Below, in pieces: positions 11,843 through 21,940 of a stretch of 64,000 nt of DNA. The notes below the pieces were generated by a model. The model was not told where the DNA came from, made no database searches, and saw only the letters and a list, made by a program, of their open reading frames with translations. Within the stretch, counting starts at the first letter, position 1; every line of letters begins with the position of its first letter. Made by a program: the position numbers and the translations under genes. Location of the stretch: the NCBI RefSeq assembly GCF_014633365.1, contig NC_068343.1:29605307-29669306 (forward strand), read 5' to 3'. This DNA is from Diospyros lotus. Taxonomy: Eukaryota > Streptophyta > Magnoliopsida > Ericales > Ebenaceae.

Positions 11843-13010
11843 CACTACAAGAAAAACTCAATTTAGTGACGGAAATTAGTGACGAAAATTTCGTCGCTAA
11901 ATTTTTGCGACAGATTTGCGATGAAATTTTCCTATCGCTAATTTTTTAAATATTTTTTTAATTTAGCAGCAAAAAATTCCTTCACTAAATTTTTTGTATT
12001 TTTTTTTAAATTTAATATTTAGCGATGGAAAATTTCGCTGCTAAATAATAAAAAAAATTTCGTCACTAAATAATAAAAATATTAAATAAAAATAAAATAA
12101 TTTAGCAACAGACAAATCCATCACTAAATAATAAAAAAAATTAAATAAAAAAAGATTTAGCAAGGAAACTTTCGTCACAAAATAATAAAAAAATTCAAGA
12201 AAAATAAAAATAATTTAGCGACGGACAATTGGCGTCACTAAATAATAAAAAAATTAAATAAAAATAAAATAATTTAGCGACGGATAGTTCTGTCACTAAA
12301 TAATAAAATAAATTAAATAAAAATAAAAATAATTTAGTGATGGACAATTTTCGTCACCAAATAATAAATAAAAAATTAAATAAAAATAAAAATAATTTAG
12401 CGATGGACAATTGCCGTCATTAAATAATAAAACAATTAAATAAAAATAAAATCATTTAGCGACGAACAATTCCGTCACTAAATAATAAAATAAATTAAAT
12501 AAAAATAAAATAATTTAGCGACGGACAAATCTGTCACTAAATAATAAAATAAATTAAATAAAAATAAAATAATTTAGCGACGGACAAATCCATCACTAAA
12601 TAATAAAAAAAATTAAATAAAAAAAATGATTTAACGACGGAAACTTTCGTCACTAAATAATAAAAAAATTAAAGAAAAATAAAAATAATTTAGCGACGGA
12701 CAATTGGTGTCACTAAATAATAAAAAAATTAAATAAAAATAAAATGATTTAGCGACGGACAGTTCTGTCACTAAATAATAAAATAAATTAAAAGAAAATA
12801 AAAATAATTTAGTGACGGACAATTTTCATCACCAAATAATAAATAAAAATTAAATAAAAATAAAAATAATTTAGCGATGGACAATTGCAGTCATTAAATA
12901 ATAAAACAATTAAATAAAAATAAAATAATTTAGCGATGGACAATTTCTGTCATCAAATAATAAATAAAAAATTAAATAAAAGTAAAACCATTTAGCGATG
13001 GAATTTTTCG
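11843..13010 (+). mobile_element. CACTA (En/Spm) terminus with subterminal repeat array
   Basis: Begins with the CACTACAAGAAAA terminal inverted repeat (11843-11855). It continues with an array of roughly 60-70-bp units, each pairing TTTAGCGACGGA with its near-complement TCCGTCACTAAA, separated by A/T-rich spacer (TAATAAAAAAATTAAATAAA-like). Such subterminal motifs are transposase-binding sites in known CACTA elements. The opposite end (TTTTCTTGTAGTG) and any transposase were not found, so this is a one-ended relict. The array contains no gene. Confidence 0.75.
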
Positions 13011-13105
13011 TAAACGTTTGGATCATATCTAACAAGCACTATAAGTAAACATTTTTTAAAATTAGAATAAATTCTCATTCATCTAAACAACAAACATTAC
13101 AATAA

Positions 13106-13495
13106 TTTATAAATAAAGATTCAATACAAAAAATCTACCGTAAACATTTGGATCATATCATTATCTCAAAGTAATTTTTTATTATTTTAAATTTTAAATG
13201 AGATTGTAGAGATCAGTGAGATCATTCACGTTTTAAAGAAAAAATATATATACACATATGAAAAAAAAATTAAATTAATGTATTGATCAATGATCATAGA
13301 TTTATAAATAGAGATTCAATACAAAAAATCTATCATAAATATTTGGATCATATCATTATCTCAAAATAATTTTTTTATTATTTTAAATTTTAAATGAGAT
13401 TGCAGAGATCAGTGAGATCATTCATGTTCTAGAACAAAAATAAATATATATACACATGAAAAAAAAATCAAATTAATGTATTGATCAATGATCAT
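13106..13495. repeat. Two-copy 195-bp tandem duplication
   Basis: 13106-13300 and 13301-13495 are near-identical AT-rich units, both starting TTTATAAATA and ending with GATCAATGATCATA. A third, partial start (GTTTGGATCATATC) lies at 13016. No gene. Confidence 0.8.
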
Positions 13496-13554
13496 ATGGA
13501 CAAATGCATCCAAAAGGACAAAATATTACTTAAATAATTTTTATATATGCTTTC

Positions 13555-14712
13555 TGATATGCCCTGTAAGTTGATGCACCTGCACTATTAAGGCTCAGAG
13601 TCAAGTATTGAAGGAAGATGGATTCGAACCAAGACAAAAGGCAAAAAGAAGGCATGAACGAGTGGCCCCCACTCAGTCATGATTGAGTGGCCCCTCACTC
13701 AGTCATGGGGAGACCAAATTTCCCTCACTTTTCATGACCCATTCAGTTATGCCGAGTAGTACGAAACTACTTTGTTTTTTAGCCATAACGTTCTCATACG
13801 AACTCTGATTGAGGTAATTCAAAGTCCTATGGAAATCTAAGAGAATTATCTACAACTTTCATGTTTTGGGTTTTGAGATATTCGAGCTCAATCAATGTGA
13901 AAATTGGGAATGAAGTTGAGGTATGGGAACCACTCAAAACCGAGACAAGGAAAAGGGCAAAAGAAGGCATGATCAGGTGGCCCCCCACTCGGTCATGGTC
14001 GAGTGGGCTTGGGCTAATCTCTCATCTTTTCCCTCTCAAATGGGTCGCGAAATCATTGAAATGAGCCGCAAGATTCTCGCAAGTCTTCTCTCTCTCCTCC
14101 ACTATAAATATGAGACCATGCCTTTATCACAAGGTACGTAATTTTGAGTGATTAAAGCATCATTTCGTATTTTCTCGAGATCTGACTTAAGCATCGGAGG
14201 GTTTGCGCGGGGACCCCCACCCGCGTCCAAACGGTGCTCTCGTTCTATAGGTCACTCGTCGCCCTCAGGTCACTCGGTCACCAAGGCCACTCGTTGCCCG
14301 CAAGTCACTCGGTCACCAAGGCCACTCGTCGCCCTCAGGTTACTCGGTCACCAAGGCCACTCGTCGCCCTCAGGTCACTCGGTCACTAAGGCCACTTGTC
14401 GCCCTCAAGTCACTTGGTCACCAAGGCCACTCGTCGCCCTTAGGCCACTCGGTTACCAAGGCCACTCGTGGCCCTCAGGTCACTCGGTCATCTTAGGCCA
14501 CCCGATCATCAACCCACCAGATCATTAGACCACCAAATCATCAGCCCACCAGATCATCAGCCTTGTTAGACCATTAGCTCTGTTGAATTACCAAATCTGG
14601 ACCTCTACCAAATCCAATTGCTCGTCAAGATTCTCATCAGTGAAGGCACGACTCCCGAAACTCTTGCGTCTGTCCGCAATTAAAAATAGATTGTTGTATT
14701 TTGGCAACAACA
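13555..14712 (+). mobile_element. Solo LTR S2, Tat-A family, TSD CTTTC
   Basis: 1158 bp, TGATATG...GGCAACAACA, flanked by CTTTC at 13550-13554 and 14713-14717. It matches the Tat-A LTRs (28591-29464 and 40712-41691) in reverse orientation: TATA box CTATAAATA at 14102, the leader ending in the GAGATCTGAC segment, a U5 minisatellite (CACTCGTCGCCCTCAGGT-like, 14240-14490) and the terminal TATTTTGGCAACAACA. Upstream it carries near-palindromic CACTCGGTCATG...CGAGTG motifs at about 13670-13690 and 13986-14006. No internal sequence, hence solo. Confidence 0.9.
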
Positions 14713-14717
14713 CTTTC

Positions 14718-15481
14718 TATACAAATTAAGAAGTACTTCTCAAAAAATATATAGAAATTCCTAACAGAAATTTATTCTATCATTGGAATGGATGCACCAA
14801 AAGTTTTGAGTATTATCCATATTAAGATTGTTTTTGTTTGTAATATTCTATAATTCTATAAGTATGAATCAATTGATCAAGATTTATGAAAAACCCCAAT
14901 ATCAGCACAACCAGAGATCATATATTTGACACTTGATATGTCGTATAAAGTAAAAATGAAACTAAAAATCTAGCAATTAATTAATATCAAGTACCTCCAA
15001 TATTTATAGTGTAAATTAAAAAACATAAATAAATAACATAGAGATTTAATAGAATAATCTTGATCAATGAGAAGTATAATTTTTAATTATATATTTTATT
15101 ATTATTTATGTTGCATTATATTTTATTTTTTAAAATAAAATATTATATTTTAGTATTTTAAAAAAATATTAAATTAAATAATATTTATATTTTATTATTT
15201 AATTTTATAATACAATATTTTATAATTTATATTATATTATAAATATTATATTTTATTATTATTTATATTTTATTATAAAAAAATCACCCACCCCCAAAAT
15301 CCCTCCCCCTTTTCAATTTCCCCCCACACCCCCTCTTGCCACAGCCATGTGTCCCCCTTCCCTTCTCCAGCCACATGTCCCAAACCCCAAACTCCCTCCC
15401 CCTACCCCTTTTCAATTTCCCCCTACCTTCTTCCCCTTTCAGCCACGTGTCCTTTTCCTCCTCCCTCCCCCATCCACGTGT
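14718..15481. other. Low-complexity AT-rich then C-rich sequence
   Basis: 15060-15280 is almost pure A/T (TATTATATTTTA-like). 15285-15480 is C/T-rich with repeated CCCCTTTTCAATTTCCCC and CCACGTGTCC phrases. No gene or recognisable element seen. Confidence 0.5.
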
Positions 15482-16344
15482 TGTTGTGGAAAATCACTAC
15501 AAAACAGAGGGTTAGTACTCAATTGAAATCAAACCAAAACAACTGAATGCAAGAACAAATCAAGGCAGAAAAATAAACTCCATGTTTCGGCTACAATGGC
15601 AGTCACGAAGACTGCTTCAAGGCTCAGATCTAGGCTCGTTCAATTACCACTTAGATAACGCCAACAAATAGGGACGCCAAGCCACAAAGGAGCCCAAACC
15701 CCCAAGAACCGAAGCCCTCAAACCCCCAGATCTCTCGGCCGATCGACACCCCTCACCCAAGCCACATAAGCTTCCACACACAGTAGGATCCACCAAGGAA
15801 CAAAGAGTAATCACGAAGATATGGGTTCAACAATGGCCGAAAAACTTACCTCAAAGAGAAGACAACAACTCGGACTAAATAGGCGTTGCAAACGCCATTG
15901 ACGAACAGCTACCACGCACAAGGAAAGTGCGGCACACAGCAAAGGAAAGAAGCATCTAACCGAGAAGGAAGGAAACCCCAAGAGGATCGCCATCAATGAA
16001 AGGAGATTCGGCTGAGAGAGAGAACAAGAGAGAGCACACAATCGGCCACCACACCTAGGGCACAAAAGGGGAAAAATCCCTTTTATTGTGGGCTTAAGGC
16101 AAGAGAGGAAATGGGCTTAGGCTTCATGGACTTGGGTTTCGTGGGCTTCCTCCCTCCCTTGAGCAAATGGGTCAAGGCCCATTTCTCCTTCAAAGGGAGG
16201 GTTAAGGGCTTATGGCCTGACTTCTATAAACGGGCTGCTAATAAGTGGGTTGAACCGTTGCTTCAATCCCGAGCCGAAGCCTATGAAGCTAACCCGAACC
16301 ATCGTCATCGCCTTGGGCCTCATTAGGAAACATAAAACCCAACA
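15482..16344 (-). repeat. Copia 3' LTR
   Basis: Starts TGTTGTGGAAAATCAC and ends AAAACCCAACA on the + strand. About 215 bp at its left end match 18726-18945 closely. The adjacent polypurine tract on the - strand, AATCAAGGTGGAGAT, precedes TGTTGGGTTTTATG, a common copia arrangement. Confidence 0.85.
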
Positions 16345-16374
16345 ATCTCCACCTTGATTCCTAATGAAGCCAGC

Positions 16375-16770
16375 ACACACAAGCAACACGAAACAAGAAC
16401 ATGTAACAAATGCAAAGCATGCAACAGATGCAAAACATGCAACAAATGCATAGGATAGGCAACAAAAGCTTAAATATGCAACAAATGCATGAACTTGCAA
16501 CAAATGCATAATATCCACATAGGAAATAACGCATATGTATGTCATCCACATAGGAAACGTAACAAAAGCATATCATCCACATAGGAAATGCAACAAATGC
16601 ATATCATCCACATAGGAAATGTAACAAATGCATAAACATGTTTTTAATGCCTTCTCTCATCCTTCCACTTAGGCTAGGATTTCTCTAATCCTCCCACCTA
16701 GGCTAGGATCTAACTAATCCTCCCACTTAGGCTAGGATCTAACTCATCCTACCACTTAGATTAGGATCTC
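16375..16770. repeat. Two short tandem arrays in copia 3' UTR
   Basis: 16375-16640 holds repeated GCAACAAATGCATA and ATCATCCACATAGGAAAT phrases (units near 30 bp). 16655-16770 holds about four TCCCACTTAGGCTAGGATCT phrases. No coding sense. Confidence 0.7.
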
Positions 16771-16868
16771 ACTTTTTTTTTTAAAATGAGTTGGCTAAGA
16801 CTCTCCACCTTGCTTGAGGTTCTATTCATAACGGCTCTCCACCTCGCTTGAGAATTCATTCATGACAC

Positions 16869-17716
16869 TCAAAATGTTGAATCTAAGAATGTGAACACCT
16901 CACCAACCTCACTAGGATCATAGGGGGTCACTACATTGGCTTCTTCCTTTTGTTTACCTTTCTTGGCATAACAATCCTTAATGAAATGTCTGGTTTTCCC
17001 TACAACCGTAACACTTCTTACCCTTCCCTTGGTTTTGGACTTTGACCTACTTTTCCCTTTCTTGCTACCTTCCTCTTGACTCCTTAACTGAGACCTACCC
17101 CTCATCATGTGGACCTCACCATATTTTCTCGCACCTTCAAGCTTCATTTCTTTACTCCTAAGAGTATCCCTACCATACTTAATGGCATTTTTTACCTCCT
17201 TAAAGGCATCAGGAATGGCATTCAAAAGAATTACAGCCTTATATTCCTCAGACACTTTTTCACCACAATTCGTAATATCTTGAAACAACTTGTTAAAGAC
17301 ATCTAAGTTATCATCTAAGTCCCTAGAGGGGTCAATCTTAAAACTAAAGAAACTTTCAAGCAAATAAAGCTCTTAAAACTAAAGAAACTTTCAAGCAAAT
17401 AAAGCTTATTAGGAGTGGATTTTTTAACATATAATTTTTTCAATTTTTCCCAAAGTTCTTTAGTTGTGTTAAGTTTTCCTACTTTCCTTAACACTGAATC
17501 AAAGGGATGCAAGATTATAGAAGTATAGGCAAGTTCATCTATTTCTAATTTTCGATCAACTGTTGTGTTTTTAGGATATTTTCCATCTATGGCTTTTGAT
17601 ACCTTTTGTTGAACTAAAATCCCTTTCATTTTCTGTTGCCAAATAGAAAAATCCCCCTTCCCATTGAACACCCCTATTTCAAAATGTGTAGCTATGTTCA
17701 CAAAGAATATGCTCAA
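16869..17716 (-). pseudogene. Copia gag, frameshifted by a 35-bp duplication
   Basis: N-terminal part (17716 down to about 17407) has the copia gag/UBN2 pattern with F-NGKGDFSIWQQKMKGILV and LWEKLKKLY. The C-terminal part (17363 to 16869) continues DDNLDVFNKLFQDI and a basic linker. The zinc knuckle is degenerate: GKTRHFIKDCY remains but the first cysteine pair is gone. The two parts lie in different frames because of a perfect 35-bp tandem duplication at 17337-17406; without it the frames join. Would encode the capsid protein; the element has no pol of its own. 17717-18710 upstream is A/C-rich leader without a frame. Confidence 0.8.
17337..17406. repeat. Perfect 35-bp tandem duplication in gag
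   Basis: 17337-17371 is repeated exactly at 17372-17406. 35 is not a multiple of 3, so it shifts the gag frame. Identity of the copies suggests a recent event. Confidence 0.95.
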
Positions 17717-18710
17717 TACACAAATAAGAAATGAAACCTACAAAAAAACACTAAGTTTTTCACACTGTATCCTGAACAATGGGTATGCACAAAACAGATT
17801 GAATCAAGGGGCAGATTTTTAACAGGGATAATACTGATTTACTAGGCACAGTTTTAAAGCACTAAGCAGTTAAAACAGTCACAAGTAAATCACACATAAA
17901 ATATCAAAACAAACACTAGATACCCACTAAGAGTATAAGAAAAATAGATATGCAACCTAAGGAGATTTTAAAAGAAAAAACACAAAGTTTTAATTTAAAC
18001 ATAACTTAGGCAGCAGATTCACAAAGAATCAAAGATCGATTAGAAACAGATTTTTCAAGCACTTAGCAATTTCAGTAATCACACAGATTAGCACAGGTTT
18101 ACTCAGTAATATCTAAAAAAGGGTACTAAATAGTTTAGATAACAGTAAATCATAAACAGCCACTAGAACCCACAAAGGATTAGACCAGGCAGAATTCACA
18201 CATGCATTGAGCAACTGATTTTCTAAGCAAGACTTAACTGCACCAAAACAGGTTATGCTAGCACAAGAAAATCACAGATAATCCTAATTCTAGCAACAAT
18301 CAATGGTTGCCACCACAGGATAACCCCAAACCTAATGGCCACCCCCACATGATGACCTGCTAGTTGCTGGAAATGGACATAGGGTTTGGAAATTTCTCAC
18401 CGAGCGGACTGTTTTTAATAGTCCATAAACAAAAGATGGTTTAAACCACTGCCTCTGTCGGAGTTGGCACGCGTTACTGCCACCGACTCCTCATGAGCCA
18501 CCACTGGTTAAGGGGATTCTCCTTGGTTGATCAATTTTTGGCTATGGGCTATTTCACCCCCAAATCGAGTCCTGCACACAGCAATCAAGGAAACACATAT
18601 TTGGTTTTCAACATAAAAAAAAAAAAAAACCCTTACCGTGAAATCGAACCCAAAACCAAAAGGGGATTCTCGATTCGGTCTTGATTTTGAGTAACCCAGG
18701 AGCCACACAA

Positions 18711-18725
18711 GGCTCTGATACCAAT
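18711..18725 (-). other. tRNA-iMet primer-binding site of copia element
   Basis: On the - strand ATTGGTATCAGAGCC follows the LTR end TTCGCAACA, matching the canonical initiator-Met PBS. Confidence 0.9.
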
Positions 18726-18945
18726 TGTTGCGAAAAACCACTACAAAACAGAGGGTTAGTACTCAATCGAAATCAAACCAAAACAACCAAATGTAAGAAC
18801 AAATCAAGGCAGAAAAATAAACTCCCTGTTTCGGCTACAATAGCAGTCACGAAGACTGCTTCAAGGCTCAGATCTAGGCTCGTTCAATTACCACTTAGAT
18901 AACGCCAACGAATAGGGACACCAAGCCACAAAGGAGCCCAACGAA
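18726..18945 (-). repeat. Copia 5' LTR, truncated
   Basis: Starts TGTTGCGAAAAACC and follows the left LTR for about 215 bp, then changes to unrelated Tekay-like LTR sequence. The missing part is the U3/promoter side, so the element cannot be transcribed from its own 5' LTR. Confidence 0.85.
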
Positions 18946-19857
18946 TAGGCATGATTTAAAGCGTTGTTCTAAATGTCAGGTAGAAGTCTTCCATTGACTC
19001 TTATCTTACGCATGCCTTCAGGGATCCATCTATCTTATTCCCTTTGCTATATTTATGCTTGTCGAGCCTTGTGGCTCACTTGTTTGTTTGTTGTCATTCC
19101 AAGGAAGGGAAAATTGATTACAGAAGGGGAACCTAATGGGGCTTGAAGTTGAGTTCAGTAGTGTATAGAGATCTCCCCCAACCTAAAGATTTTTGGGACT
19201 TGTGAGGAGGCCAGTGTCGAAGGTTATTTATTTTTGTATGTTAATGGTGCCTTTTTTTATTTTGAAAAGTGTACGGCTTTATGTGAGAATGGTTATCGCT
19301 CATATTATAAATGAGCTTGTATATCCAGGAATGAGCCCTGACAACCATCTCACTTAGATAAAATAATCTAACTTGGGTGTTTCAAACCCCTACGATATTC
19401 AACATCCCAGGTATGTCCAAAGTGCTAGGTATCCCAGAGACAAGCAAGGGAAAAAGGCAAAGCGGTGGTCGAAGCTTGATTTGGTTTTCTATTGTTCTTG
19501 TATTGAAGAATTTTATGTAAAGAGCTATTGTAAATTGTTGGGATTTTTTATCAATTGAACATTGTATTAAAGAGACTACTACGTTTAGGTTGTGTACCAC
19601 GGTTTTACCAGTGTCAGTATATACATATCTCGGATGATGCACTGTGGACGTTGTATAAGGAATTTGTATTGATACTAGAGGTTTAATTGTTGAAATTTTG
19701 AGGTTTTATGTTTCACAACTATATAAGGGAAATCCTTCTTATCTAGCTTCAGCTAGCTATTAAGTTCGATCATTTGCTTCCATCAATAAGGATTTCCATA
19801 ATGCCCATGGGTAATAACAACTTGTGTTTAGCATCATTGTATATTTAAAAAGTGGGG
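18946..19857 (+). mobile_element. Tekay-like LTR fragment (outermost layer of the nest)
   Basis: 3' part of a gypsy LTR read on the + strand. It contains the conserved hairpin block (19064-19103) and is interrupted at 19857 by the copia LTR start TGTTATAGG. The other half of this LTR has not been recognised on the right side of the nest. No gene. Confidence 0.6.
19064..19103 (+). other. Hairpin and acceptor-like site (LTR fragment)
   Basis: GAGCC-TTGT-GGCTC stem, CTCAC branch-point-like bases, pyrimidine tract, then CATTCCAAGG. The stem differs from that at 7872 by a compensated pair (T-A to C-G). The AG is displaced by one base here. Confidence 0.5.
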
Positions 19858-19875
19858 TGTTATAGGTTCCCACAC
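19858..19875 (-). repeat. Left 18 bp of copia-B 3' LTR
   Basis: TGTTATAGGTTCCCACAC. Together with 46365-46605 it makes a 259-bp LTR with inverted ends TGTTATA/TATAACA, split by Tekay-A. Confidence 0.6.
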
Positions 19876-20218
19876 TGTAAAGCCCCCACCCAGGTCCCCA
19901 AAGAACCAGAACGGGTGCCTAAATAAAATAGAGACAACCTGATTAAGAAGAACCTGTCATGCATGCCATTGATAAATACCAAGAGAAAACTAATAAAGAA
20001 AACTTGTCATCCCAACATATATAACAAAACCTCAACCTGCTACACAACAGCTGATCTCTACCCAAATAAACTAAAGAAAAATATAGTTTGGAAGCGAAAA
20101 CATGCACAAAAAAAACACCACCAGGCTGACAACTACTAGGACTACATGGCTCTATACACCGCCTAACCAAGTAGTTGAGAACTACTAGACTCATCCACAA
20201 CTGGGTCCTTGCCTTTAC

Positions 20219-20256
20219 CTGGAATTAAGAGAAAGCAAGCTGAGTCCAAATGACTC
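20219..20256 (-). other. Hairpin and acceptor-like site in Tekay-A LTR
   Basis: On the - strand GAGTC-ATTTG-GACTC, then a T/C-rich tract and TTAATTCCAG^GTAAAG. Same spacing (about 21 nt) as in the other Tekay-type LTRs. Confidence 0.5.
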
Positions 20257-21940
20257 AACAAGCTCATAAATAAAGAAAAAACGAATAGAGTAGGTGCTTA
20301 GAGTAAACCTGCATCTCAAGTGCATAACAAATCGAAACTCATGCATAACATGCCATGCAATCTCATGAACTAACACAGGTACCAACTGCATGAGTAACAA
20401 TGCACATATATAGGATCTTGGGGCCCCAAATAAGGAATGCACTAGCACCCAAGTCCTTATCACAAACCTGCTACTACTTTGAAGGTAGATTGTACCTGTG
20501 CTACAAGCCGAAGCTCGCTTGAGTGGGAGCTACCACACCAGCTGGCACGCATAAGCGTCTAAGATAAAAACTAGGCACGTCGAGGCATCCCTAATAACTA
20601 GGTTCGAAAAACTCGACACTGTACAACTGTATCTCAAAATTGGCACCATGACTCGTGCACATGCAACATATAAGTGGTGGCGTAATAGACTAGATAGGAT
20701 ACAAAACCCCCATAAGCCAAGCATGCCACCAAGCCTCACCCAACTAGTAAAATACACACCAAATGAAAATGCTCGTGCTTAACAGCTAAGAAATAAATAT
20801 CATGGTCATGTGACAAGCACTCAAGTCACATGGAACTCCCAATGTAGAAGGAAAAACCAAGCCCTTCAAAGATCATAATAATAGACTACTCAAATGTTGA
20901 CCAAATGGGTTTAGTTATATACCAAAACGAAGCCTATGGAGTCTAGTTTATAACGCTTCAAACAGTTCATCAATCGAAGTTTTCTACTAAACGTTATGCC
21001 CAAATTAGTGAAACATGCGCAAGCTGTCACAAGGTAGAAACGGTAGACCGTTTCTCTCAACCGGTCGACTTGTCAAAGCCGAGAACCACCCCCCCCCCCC
21101 CCAAAAAAAAAAAAACCTCCAAACATGCAAGTTCCACCCAAAGACTTGAACCAACTACACCCAAACACTAAATACATCACTCTCAAGGGGTTATAGGGTT
21201 GAACAAACCCTATTTTGAAATCCAGAATGAAACTAATAAGATCAAACAAGGGATTTGAGAGATTTACAACCATTTCTACATAGCTTCCAAACCAATATTT
21301 TCTTGAAAAACACCAAAGCCAAAGGAATCAAAAGGGAGAAAAGAATATTAGAACTTGCCTTTAAAAGCTTTTCCTTTAGGATTCCACTTGAAGAACAATC
21401 ACCACACAAGCAATCCTTCACTTCACACTTCAAAATAAGAGAGATAGGTAAGGAAAGAAGAAGGGAAACAAACCCAACTTAATCAATCTCTCTTGGAAGC
21501 ACAAAATCAAGAAAAAATGGGAAATGAGAGAACCCTAGCTCACCTTTCTATTCTTGGCTGAGCGTTCGTTCCTCTTCTCCTCATTTCCTTCAATTTTCCT
21601 TTTAATTTAATGCAAAACAAACCCTCTTCACTTATATATCCCCATATCTCCATACTTACAAAACTACCCTTATGGACAATAACTTCAATGGAAAATGCTT
21701 ATATGCAAATAATAGCTTGGCTTGAATTAAATACCACAAACTCTTCAAATAATTGCCACACACATACCTTGCAAATAATTATGGGTCCCACTTCCTCTTA
21801 AGTCAAGCCTTTAACTTCTCCACATTTCCATTTCCTTTGCACAACACCTAAAAATATCATGTATAATTCCTCACAATTCCTACTCAAATAAGATAATTAT
21901 CCTATCCCCATTTATCTTACACGAACCCACTATCGGGTCA

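Larger units (their letters stand above)
15482..18945 (-). mobile_element. Gag-only Ty1/copia element (pol deleted), 5' LTR truncated
   Basis: Reverse-strand copia element. Its 3' LTR is 15482-16344 (863 bp), a polypurine tract follows at 16345-16360, gag is at 16869-17716, the PBS at 18711-18725, and only about 215 bp of the 5' LTR remain (18726-18945). Between the polypurine tract and gag there are only about 520 bp, so protease, integrase, RT and RNase H are all missing. The truncated LTR edge carries a 12-bp direct repeat (CCAACGAATAGG, 18905-18916 and 18938-18949) at the join to the next LTR fragment. Confidence 0.85.

Noticed and set aside
14148..14528. 126-codon open frame
   Set aside because: It runs through the U5 minisatellite of solo LTR S2; periodic amino acids mirror the DNA repeat.
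16210..16551. 113-codon Cys/Phe-rich - strand frame
   Set aside because: Crosses the copia LTR end into a short tandem array; Cys periodicity comes from GCAACAAATGCA repeats.
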